DNA from: Flavobacteriaceae bacterium
GTDB taxonomy: Bacteria; Bacteroidota; Bacteroidia; Flavobacteriales; Flavobacteriaceae
DNA: 7,770 bases
Direction of reading: 5' to 3'
Assembly (NCBI GenBank): GCA_002690085.1
Contig: NZDM01000093.1
Span: 1 to 7,770, forward strand
This document shows positions 1 to 5,409 of the stretch, piece after piece (positions within the stretch are counted from its first letter, which is position 1; every line of letters starts with the position of its first letter). Below the pieces are notes generated by a model, which was not told the DNA's origin, ran no database searches, and worked only from the letters and a program-made list of their open reading frames with translations. The translations under genes were made by a program, and so were the position numbers.

Positions 1-1175
1 AACCAAATGTTGAAAATCTAGGAAGAGTTTTGAGAGATTTTTTAACAGATCTGCTTAGAACATTTCCAGAAATAGCTGACAATCTAGATGAAAATCTCAA
101 AAACATTGTAATCTCTGAAGAAGAGATCCCAGATAAGAATGCCACATCAAAAATATCATCATACTGCAACAAGGTATTCCCAGAGAAATTCTTTGATATT
201 CTTTATCAAAATGAGAGCATGTTTGAAGATTCGCCAAAGACTCCACTTTACTTGCTGCCTGGTATAGATTTTAAGATACTATGGAGAGAAAACATATCTG
301 ATACTACAAGAAGCACTATATGGCGTTACTTACAGCTCATATTATTTACAGTTGTTGCTGATCTGCGTGATAGTGATTCGTTTGGTGATACCGCAAAATT
401 GTTTGAAGCAATTGATGAAAACGCGTTTAAGAAAAAACTAGAAGAGACCATTGAAAACATGGGATCTTGTTTTGACAAAACAGATGTGTCTGGCAATCAA
501 ACCAAATCAACTGGTGCCACAGGGCCGCTGCCAAATCCAGAAGAATTGCACGAACACATGAGCGGTATGTTGAATGGTAAGCTAGGTACTCTTGCAAAAG
601 AAATTGCAGAGGAAACTGCAAAAGACTTTGATATTGATATGAATGCAAAAGACGGTAGTGATATATTTAAAAAGCTGTTCAAGAATCCAACAAAATTATT
701 GGGGATGATTAAAAAGGTTGGCGGAAAGCTTGATGAAAAAATAAAATCAGGCGAGATAAAGGAAAGTGAATTATTGCAAGAAGCTAGCGAGATGATGAAA
801 AAAATGAAAAACATGCCAGGCATGAATAACATGCAAAATATGTTTCGAAACATGGGGCTTAATCCAACGGGACCTATTAACGAAGGTCTTATGCAAGCGC
901 AGCTAAACAGATCTGTTAGAACAGCAAAGCAAAAAGAAAGAATGCGAGAAAAACTAGCTGCCCGTAGAAAAGCAAACGAAGCAATTATTGCACAGCGAAT
1001 GGAGTTTTCAAAAAAACAGCAAGAGATGCAACAGCATGCTGATGCAGTTCAATCATTAAGCAACGAGAATGAATATGATATTACATCAAATACAAAAGAA
1101 ATCAATCGAGATCACCCACTTCCGGTTGCAGCCGCAAAAAAAAGGCGCCGCCGTAAAAAGAAAAGCAATAAATAA
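1..1175 (+). CDS. Conserved giant-virus protein of unknown function, 5'-truncated by window edge
   Basis: The reading frame is open from base 3 (first codons read PNVENLGRVL) to the TAA at 1173-1175. The real start therefore lies upstream, and the TTG at base 30 is not a credible start. About 390 residues are visible. Motifs I associate with a widespread but uncharacterised giant-virus family are PLYLLPGIDFKILW followed by a hydrophobic stretch (WRYLQLILFTVVADL), encoded around 243-360, and a central KLDEKIKSGEIKESELLQEA segment followed by a methionine-rich MKKMKNMPGMNNMQNM stretch around 720-850. A charged, probably coiled-coil region (KQKERMREKLAARRK onward) follows. The C-terminus ends in a polybasic run (KKRRRRKKKSNK) that could act as a nuclear-localisation or nucleic-acid-binding tail. 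No enzyme motif is visible. The next gene starts 22 bases later with no clear hairpin between, so co-transcription is possible. Family recognition is from memory and the function is unknown. Confidence 0.85.
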   Translation, partial: PNVENLGRVLRDFLTDLLRTFPEIADNLDENLKNIVISEEEIPDKNATSKISSYCNKVFPEKFFDILYQNESMFEDSPKTPLYLLPGIDFKILWRENISDTTRSTIWRYLQLILFTVVADLRDSDSFGDTAKLFEAIDENAFKKKLEETIENMGSCFDKTDVSGNQTKSTGATGPLPNPEELHEHMSGMLNGKLGTLAKEIAEETAKDFDIDMNAKDGSDIFKKLFKNPTKLLGMIKKVGGKLDEKIKSGEIKESELLQEASEMMKKMKNMPGMNNMQNMFRNMGLNPTGPINEGLMQAQLNRSVRTAKQKERMREKLAARRKANEAIIAQRMEFSKKQQEMQQHADAVQSLSNENEYDITSNTKEINRDHPLPVAAAKKRRRRKKKSNK

Positions 1176-1186
1176 AATACAATAGG

Positions 1187-1197
1187 TATATATAATA
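1187..1197 (+). promoter_or_regulatory. TATATATAATA element before the 1198 gene
   Basis: TATATATAATA abuts the ATG at 1198 in a 22-base gap. Similar elements occur before other starts (1878-1886, 3354-3362, 4843-4850). In an AT-rich genome such strings arise by chance, so this is a candidate late-type promoter or A/T-rich leader only. Confidence 0.3.
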
Positions 1198-1833
1198 ATG
1201 TCTGATCCTTTCTGGCTAGAAAAGCCTTCAATATTAGTTGAGCCAGATTTAATGAAAAATCTTTGGCCAAAAGAAAGCATGACAACAAATGAGAAACTTA
1301 ACGCAATTACCAGATTAGTTATTCTTTTAACATTGCTTGGGTTTATAATGACAAAAACACTAAGAATAGTTATTACTGGTATAGTAACTATAATTGCAAT
1401 CGTAATATTGAGAAAAGTAGCTATAGCAAAAAATGCTGATCTTGAAAAAAAAAGCTCTACAGTCGAAGCTTTTCGCTCTGATAAAATATATGAAGAGAAT
1501 CCTGAAAAGTTTGCTGAAATTACCTCAAAAAATCCATTGTCAAATAATTTGATTGGAGATAATTTAAAAACTAAAAAACCTGCTCCGCCTAGCAGTAATG
1601 AAAGCGTTGAGAAAAACATTAATACAAAAACCGCAACATTTATACAATCATCTTTAAAAGACAAAAAATTAAAAGATAAGCTTTTTTGCGATCTAGGTGA
1701 TAATTTTACATTTAATCAATCTATGAGGACGTGGTATTCAATACCTAATGATCAAGACGAATTTGCTAAATTTTGCTACGGAGATATGCTTTCTTGTAAA
1801 GATACTGTATTGCCCAAAGATATGTGTGGTTAA
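1198..1833 (+). CDS. Two-span membrane protein, DUF5762-like, putative virion membrane protein
   Basis: This is a 211-residue protein. A short N-terminal segment (FWLEKPSIL, then LWPKESMTTNEKLNAITRL) leads into two hydrophobic segments at about residues 37-51 and 55-71, separated by only three or four polar residues, so a tight membrane hairpin is likely. A long polar linker (about 77-165) follows. The C-terminal block IPNDQDEFAKFCYGDM plus SCKD (about 182-201) has four cysteines nearby. The order of hydrophobic hairpin, variable linker and NDQ-x-FA-x-x-x-YGD block is one I recall from conserved giant-virus proteins labelled DUF5762. I have not confirmed the match. A role in the inner virion membrane is inferred from the membrane segments and neighbours. 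The start is the ATG at 1198, directly preceded by a TATATATAATA element. The large antisense frame here is hydrophobic only because it mirrors this gene. Confidence 0.85.
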   Translation: MSDPFWLEKPSILVEPDLMKNLWPKESMTTNEKLNAITRLVILLTLLGFIMTKTLRIVITGIVTIIAIVILRKVAIAKNADLEKKSSTVEAFRSDKIYEENPEKFAEITSKNPLSNNLIGDNLKTKKPAPPSSNESVEKNINTKTATFIQSSLKDKKLKDKLFCDLGDNFTFNQSMRTWYSIPNDQDEFAKFCYGDMLSCKDTVLPKDMCG

Positions 1834-1883
1834 ACTCAATTAACATTTATTTACTATAAATTAAAATATGCCACAAGTATATA

Positions 1884-2426
1884 ATGGCACATTTTAACCT
1901 TCAAAGTCATATTATACATGACGAGTGTGATGTAAGTCAGCGGACCGTAGAAAACGCAGCGGCCGCGAATTATTTATTAGAAGTGCCTCGACATCCCGGT
2001 AATATGATTGATGTGTTGGATTTTGCTTGCACTCAACCAACAATCAATGTAAATGGCACACACCAGATGGCAGTGAATGGTACAAATGTTGCCGACAACT
2101 CTGATTTACGCCACACACCCCCTTCAAAGCCCAGTTGCAAAATCAATCTATCGCAACGCACTTTTGTAAGTGTTCCTTATTTAGGACGTGGCAGAGGAGA
2201 TGTTTTTACAGAGAGCCGCTTGTTACAAGGTGAGAGCCAGACAAATCGTAAAAGCATAACACAAACATCTGAACTTGATTGTTCGCCACTTCAATACACA
2301 CCACTATTAACTTCATTAGAAGCAACCATTAGTAATCCTAAACATCTCGTTGAACAACACGCACAATCGGGATGGGTTAGAGGCGGTATTCCATCACGCG
2401 AACTAACGCGTGATGCTACTAATTAA
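1884..2426 (+). CDS. Conserved giant-virus protein of unknown function (PYLGRG / GWVRGGIPSREL type)
   Basis: This is a 180-residue soluble protein with no signal peptide or membrane segment. Blocks that look conserved are DVSQRTVENAAAANYLL (about 16-32), VPYLGRGRGDV (97-107), ESRLLQGE (110-117), TPLLTSLEATISNPKHLVE (139-157) and GWVRGGIPSRELTRD (163-177). The last three, in this order, are familiar to me from short proteins of phycodnavirus and mimivirus genomes. I cannot name an experimentally defined function. A minor virion or capsid-associated role is inference from broad conservation and from lying among other such genes. The ATG at 1884 overlaps a TATATAATG element. The next in-frame methionine is residue 41, past the conserved N-terminal block, so the annotated start is preferred. 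The last codons form a perfect GC-rich inverted repeat (see separate entry). It is convergent with the gene at 2505-2879. Confidence 0.85.
   Translation: MAHFNLQSHIIHDECDVSQRTVENAAAANYLLEVPRHPGNMIDVLDFACTQPTINVNGTHQMAVNGTNVADNSDLRHTPPSKPSCKINLSQRTFVSVPYLGRGRGDVFTESRLLQGESQTNRKSITQTSELDCSPLQYTPLLTSLEATISNPKHLVEQHAQSGWVRGGIPSRELTRDATN
2392..2415 (+). repeat. GC-rich perfect inverted repeat in the last codons of the 1884-2426 gene
   Basis: CATCACGCG (2392-2400) and CGCGTGATG (2407-2415) are perfect reverse complements around a 6-base loop AACTAA. The 9-bp stem is unusually GC-rich for this AT-rich region and ends 8 bases before the TAA at 2424-2426. It encodes the conserved SREL-TRD tail, so the stem is partly constrained by protein sequence. 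It could help form the 3' end of the transcript or pause the polymerase. Confidence 0.6.
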
Positions 2427-2463
2427 ATACATTAATTAGAACACTATTCAACACAGTGATAAT

Positions 2464-2499
2464 ATTACTATAGACTTACATATATCATTCTATAGTAAT
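2464..2499. terminator. Perfect 11-bp hairpin between convergent genes, candidate bidirectional transcript 3'-end signal
   Basis: ATTACTATAGA (2464-2474) pairs perfectly with TCTATAGTAAT (2489-2499) around a 14-base loop. It lies in the 78-base gap between two convergent genes: 37 bases past the + strand stop at 2426, and starting 5 bases past the - strand stop (2505-2507). Mimivirus transcripts are known to be cleaved and polyadenylated at palindromic hairpins, and this placement fits that rule for both strands. The repeat is seen directly; the function is inferred. Confidence 0.65.
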
Positions 2500-2504
2500 T
2501 AACT

Positions 2505-2879
2505 TTATTCAGGTATGGGAAATGGTCGCTGGTCTAAATATGGTTTAAATTCAGGTGCGTGTATAAATGGCACACGGCTATAATATGAAATTTCATTTAT
2601 ACCATGTAAGTCAGGTATAACTGGCTTTGTCGGTTCAACTAAATTACATGATCCAATTCCAAATAAAGATGTTTCAATATCTACCGGATTTGTAGATAAT
2701 GTGTTCCAAGGCATGTGGCTAGGTGTTACGCCAAACGTAGGCATTGCTGGCTCAAAAGCATCACCATATGCAGAATTTTTATATAGATCGTATCTAGCTG
2801 TTTTTTTAATTGCTCTCTGCTCCAAGCAATAATTATTGGGCAAGTTCTTAGGCCTTGTACATGCCATCACTATACACAT
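2505..2879 (-). CDS. Conserved giant-virus protein of unknown function (NPVDIETSLFGI type)
   Basis: This is a 124-residue protein on the minus strand. Recognisable blocks, in order, are RPKNLPNNYCLEQR (9-22), YKNSAYGDAF (33-42), PSHMPWNTLS (53-62), NPVDIETSLFGIGSCNLV (64-81) and the terminal QRPFPIPE (117-124). The N-P-V/I-D-I-E-x-x-L-F-G-I block is a signature I recall from short proteins repeated across mimivirus- and phycodnavirus-like genomes. No catalytic motif, signal or membrane segment is visible. A structural virion role is plausible but inferred. The start may be the ATG at 2879 or the in-frame ATG at 2867 (fifth residue, giving MACTRP). Only 3 or 15 bases separate it from the upstream gene, so it is probably transcribed with that gene or from a promoter inside it. 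A strong hairpin begins 5 bases after its stop. Confidence 0.85.
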   Translation of the reverse strand: MCIVMACTRPKNLPNNYCLEQRAIKKTARYDLYKNSAYGDAFEPAMPTFGVTPSHMPWNTLSTNPVDIETSLFGIGSCNLVEPTKPVIPDLHGINEISYYSRVPFIHAPEFKPYLDQRPFPIPE

Positions 2880-2882
2880 CGC

Positions 2883-3296
2883 TCACATATTAATATTTTC
2901 CATCAAACTTTTGTATGAAGAACAAGTTTCAATGTCTTTCTCAGATATTGCATCATTCAGCATATCTGCAAACCATCTATGTGCAGCGGAAAAGTATTCA
3001 TAAGAAAACAGAAATCTAAATAAATACTCGTTATAACTATCTGAATCTATGTTTTCATTAAACAAACTAATAAACTGCGTTACCTCGGTATTTTTTTTTA
3101 GAGCTAATAGTGCTTTTTTTAACGCATCGCTATGTTTTATTTTGTTATATAAGTTGCCTATGATATTTTCCACCTCAACGCCATCCCATTTAGTTAAGCC
3201 AAGTGCTTGAATTAGTTGAACACGATATAAATAGTTTTTTTCTTCATATGACCCGTCAATGTTATTATATGTGCAAATAAAGGTTGGATCGTACAT
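2883..3296 (-). CDS. Small conserved giant-virus protein of unknown function
   Basis: This is a 137-residue protein on the minus strand, predicted soluble and largely helical. The N-terminus (MYDPTFICTYNN) leads to YLYRVQLIQALGL (22-34), then an acidic and lysine-rich middle, then an aromatic helix FLFSYEYFSAAHRWFADML (95-113). The Y-L-Y-R-x-Q-x-x-x-A block followed by an aromatic F-x-Y-x-x-F-x-x-x-H-R segment resembles short uncharacterised mimivirus-like proteins I have seen, but I cannot attach a function. Cysteines at positions 8 and 125 do not form a metal-binding pattern. It starts 75 bases from the oppositely oriented peptidase gene, sharing a divergent promoter region, and is followed after 3 bases by the next minus-strand gene, suggesting a two-gene unit. 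Confidence 0.8.
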   Translation of the reverse strand: MYDPTFICTYNNIDGSYEEKNYLYRVQLIQALGLTKWDGVEVENIIGNLYNKIKHSDALKKALLALKKNTEVTQFISLFNENIDSDSYNEYLFRFLFSYEYFSAAHRWFADMLNDAISEKDIETCSSYKSLMENINM

Positions 3297-3371
3297 AAAT
3301 TTATTATTGATATAGTATCAGTACTATGTTTCTAAATATGATTTCTAATTAGATATATAATAGCAACTTTA
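3297..3371. promoter_or_regulatory. Divergent promoter region with two small inverted repeats
   Basis: These 75 bases separate the minus-strand gene starting at 3296 from the peptidase gene starting at 3372, so they must hold start signals for both. Visible elements are an inverted repeat ATAGTA-TCAG-TACTAT (3312-3327), a perfect 10-bp palindrome TCTAATTAGA (3344-3353) and a TATATAATA element (3354-3362) 9 bases before the peptidase ATG. No AAAATTGA early motif is present on either strand. The regulatory role is inferred from position. Confidence 0.5.
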
Positions 3372-4832
3372 ATGAAAAAAAAAACTGTCCGCAAAAACAA
3401 ACATAAAAGTAATTTTAAACATCGCAAAAAAACAAGGCGCAACACTAAGAATAACACTAAGAATAACACACGTATAATAAAAAATATTGGCTTGTACGAT
3501 AAACCCCCGGAACTAATAATAATTGATGGTTTTAAGATATTATTGTTACCAATCAAAAATATTGGGGCATGTTATATTTCGTGTAATATTCATGGCGGTT
3601 TTTCACATGAAACTCCCAAAACTAGAGGTGCCATTCATTTATTGGAACATGTTTTAACTTCAGCATGGAATAAATGTTTGGATAACGTTTGCTCTGGTAT
3701 CACTACAAAAGGCATTATGCATAATGCTTTTACAAATATCCAATACTCTGGTTACTATGCAGTAGGTAATTGTAAAGATATTAATATTATTCTTGACTAT
3801 ATTACATCCATTACCTTGAGTCCTGTTATAACTCAAACAAATATTGATATAGAAAAATCTGCTGTTCGCACAGAATTATATAATTTGATGCAAACAAATA
3901 TTTGGAATATGTATTATGCAATGAATAAAGCATTGTACAAAGATAAAAATATATATGAATCATACAATTTTGAATCAATGTTAAAAAATATTGATAATTT
4001 AACTCTTTCAACACTGCAAGATGCTTTTATGGAAACTCATGTTCCAGATTGCATGATATATACTATATCAGGAAACTTTAACAGATCTTCTGTAATATCA
4101 ACACTCAAACGCATGATTAAAAATAAAAAACCTGCATGTAAAACACGATGTTTAAGTACTCAATTATACAATAGTAACTGCTATAAAAATCAGTGCGCGA
4201 TTCACTATGTTAAAAATATTAAAGCATCGGGTGTTTATTCTATGTATCTAGTTTTTCCAACTGAATTGTTGGCGCATGATGATGCATATATATATTCCAC
4301 ATTTTTAAAGCATACTTTTGGTGGGACGATGAATGGTATTTTTCATAAAATATTAAGATCAAAGCTTAAGTTAGTGTATAGTGTAAAGGTAGAGTCACAC
4401 ACGCTATTATGTGGTACAATATTTGTAATAAACACTACGGTGACCCACAAGAATTTTTTACCTACGATAATTGAAATTATCAATATTTTAAAATTATATA
4501 GCAATATTAAACTACCGAATGCAGAGCTTGCAAGCATCAAAAATACATATCTAACTGAATTTCTTTTAATGTGCCAAACATCGCCTACTGCACTATCTAA
4601 ATATTATACACATCAATACCTAGCAAAGGCAAGACAACGTCAAAAAATAAAAACAATTCGGCAAATGTATGCAGAGATTGTCAATATATCTGGATCAAAA
4701 CTAAGAAATTGTATAAAAGAGTGGTTTGATTTTAGTAAAGCAGTGTTGATATATTCCGGGCAACATGAAGTGCGATTCTCAAAAAAAAACCCATTAACTT
4801 GGGAAAACTTATTGCAAAAAGCTAACAAATAA
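3372..4832 (+). CDS. M16 family (insulinase/processing-peptidase-like) zinc metallopeptidase
   Basis: This 486-residue enzyme should cleave peptides or precursor proteins using one zinc ion. The inverted zinc motif HLLEH is at 89-93: H89 and H93 would bind zinc and E92 would be the catalytic base. E168 (in RTELY), 75 residues on, fits the third zinc ligand, and E161 fits the second conserved glutamate seen 7 residues earlier in pitrilysin. A GITTKGIMHNAFTNIQYSGYY stretch with the N-A-x-T hallmark lies between. The C-terminal half contains LRSKLKLVYSV with R329 and Y336, matching the substrate-binding R/Y pair of the M16 C-terminal domain. Both halves are thus present, at the roughly 50-kDa size of mitochondrial-processing or bacterial one-unit peptidases. 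Residues 1-37 are an added Lys/Arg/Asn-rich extension, with no signal peptide. Its virion-gene neighbours suggest processing of structural precursors, as proposed for the HxxEH protease G1 of poxviruses; this is inference. Confidence 0.93.
   Translation: MKKKTVRKNKHKSNFKHRKKTRRNTKNNTKNNTRIIKNIGLYDKPPELIIIDGFKILLLPIKNIGACYISCNIHGGFSHETPKTRGAIHLLEHVLTSAWNKCLDNVCSGITTKGIMHNAFTNIQYSGYYAVGNCKDINIILDYITSITLSPVITQTNIDIEKSAVRTELYNLMQTNIWNMYYAMNKALYKDKNIYESYNFESMLKNIDNLTLSTLQDAFMETHVPDCMIYTISGNFNRSSVISTLKRMIKNKKPACKTRCLSTQLYNSNCYKNQCAIHYVKNIKASGVYSMYLVFPTELLAHDDAYIYSTFLKHTFGGTMNGIFHKILRSKLKLVYSVKVESHTLLCGTIFVINTTVTHKNFLPTIIEIINILKLYSNIKLPNAELASIKNTYLTEFLLMCQTSPTALSKYYTHQYLAKARQRQKIKTIRQMYAEIVNISGSKLRNCIKEWFDFSKAVLIYSGQHEVRFSKKNPLTWENLLQKANK
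3441..3469 (+). repeat. 12-base in-frame tandem repeat in the basic N-terminus of the peptidase
   Basis: AACACTAAGAAT occurs twice head to tail (3441-3452, 3453-3464) and a third copy begins (AACAC, 3465-3469). Because 12 is a multiple of 3, it adds NTKN units to the low-complexity basic extension without shifting frame. It looks like slippage in an unconstrained segment, so copy number may vary between strains. Confidence 0.8.
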
Positions 4833-4842
4833 TATATTCACC

Positions 4843-4850
4843 ATATATAA
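4843..4850 (+). promoter_or_regulatory. ATATATAA element before the 4862 gene
   Basis: ATATATAA lies 11 bases before the ATG at 4862 in a 29-base gap. It is also the right arm of a weak A/T-only inverted repeat with ATATAT at 4832-4837 (loop TCACC) overlapping the end of the peptidase stop codon. It could be a promoter element of the downstream gene, part of a 3'-end signal of the peptidase, or chance. Confidence 0.3.
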
Positions 4851-4861
4851 ACACATTACTC

Positions 4862-5350
4862 ATGTCATTTACTCGATTTCACGATGACCCTGCAAGAATA
4901 CAAAAACAGCTACAAGAATCAACAGATCAAGGAAATTACATGATAAATGTACCGGGCAATGGTACTCATCCGTGTTTTATGACTGATCCTTATATTAGGA
5001 TGCAAAAATGGGGTGCAAACTTGCATAGAAATCCTATTGCGCTTGAAAATGATCTTCGTGGTATGAATCAGCGGTATTGTCGTGATTCTATTGCTGCATC
5101 TAGTGCAGAAAATGCGGCATATAAGCATTCAGTCGCAAATGAATATCCTGTATGTAATACTGTTACAGAGCAACCTAGAGCAGAAAATCCTGCATGGATG
5201 CTAAGAGGTTTAGAGAATTCAAGAACACCACAGCATCTTTTGGAGGATCCTCAAACACATACATCAATGCCATTTGAATGCTATGTTCATAGTAGAATTG
5301 TGGAAAAAGATCAACATACTACAGTAATGCCTTCATTAAAAGATGATTAA
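4862..5350 (+). CDS. Conserved giant-virus protein of unknown function (SFTRFHDDP type), putative virion component
   Basis: This is a 162-residue soluble protein. The N-terminus SFTRFHDDPARIQKQLQES (2-20) is highly characteristic; close variants with S-F-T-R-x-x-D-D-P-x-R-I-x-K-Q-L are familiar to me from mimivirus- and phycodnavirus-like genomes. Further blocks are DPYIRMQKWGANL (42-54), LENDLRGMN (61-69), ENPAWMLRGLE (108-118) and SRIVEKD (144-150). No enzyme motif, signal peptide or membrane segment is visible. I infer a minor structural role from wide conservation and the flanking genes; I do not know a demonstrated function. The ATG at 4862 begins the conserved block directly, so the start is secure. 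It lies 29 bases after the peptidase stop, with ATATATAA at 4843-4850 as a possible promoter element, and a hairpin follows its stop. Confidence 0.87.
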   Translation: MSFTRFHDDPARIQKQLQESTDQGNYMINVPGNGTHPCFMTDPYIRMQKWGANLHRNPIALENDLRGMNQRYCRDSIAASSAENAAYKHSVANEYPVCNTVTEQPRAENPAWMLRGLENSRTPQHLLEDPQTHTSMPFECYVHSRIVEKDQHTTVMPSLKDD

Positions 5351-5376
5351 AACAAGCAAGAATGATTCAGTATAAG

Positions 5377-5397
5377 TAGTATATTTATTTTATACTA
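5377..5397. terminator. Hairpin after the 4862-5350 gene, candidate transcript 3'-end signal
   Basis: TAGTATA (5377-5383) and TATACTA (5391-5397) are perfect reverse complements around the 7-base loop TTTATTT, 26 bases after the stop. An alternative pairing, AGTATAA (5369-5375) with TTATACT (5390-5396), uses the same right arm. It ends 12 bases before the next ATG, so it could instead belong to that gene's promoter. The stem is AT-rich and modest. Confidence 0.45.
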
Positions 5398-5409
5398 AAT
5401 ATACATACT

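Noticed and set aside
30..32. TTG at base 30 as the start of the first gene
   Set aside because: The frame stays open to the window edge upstream, so the gene is truncated rather than starting here.
497..853. 118-residue minus-strand frame with an N-terminal hydrophobic stretch
   Set aside because: It is fully inside the conserved first gene in antisense. The apparent signal-like segment is the complement of the Met/Lys-rich region.
1086..1664. 192-residue hydrophobic open frame on the minus strand
   Set aside because: It lies antisense to the two-span membrane protein and the end of the first gene. It crosses the gap between them, shows no recognisable motif, and its hydrophobicity mirrors A/T-rich codons on the other strand.
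1845..1861. ATTTAT-TTACT-ATAAAT inverted repeat after the 1198-1833 gene as a terminator
   Set aside because: It is only 6 A/T pairs in A/T-rich sequence, so chance is likely. Its position after a stop is suggestive but not enough for a feature.
2887..2896. ATATTAATAT palindrome at the end of the 2883-3296 gene
   Set aside because: It has no loop, is A/T only and lies in coding sequence, so it cannot form a useful RNA hairpin.
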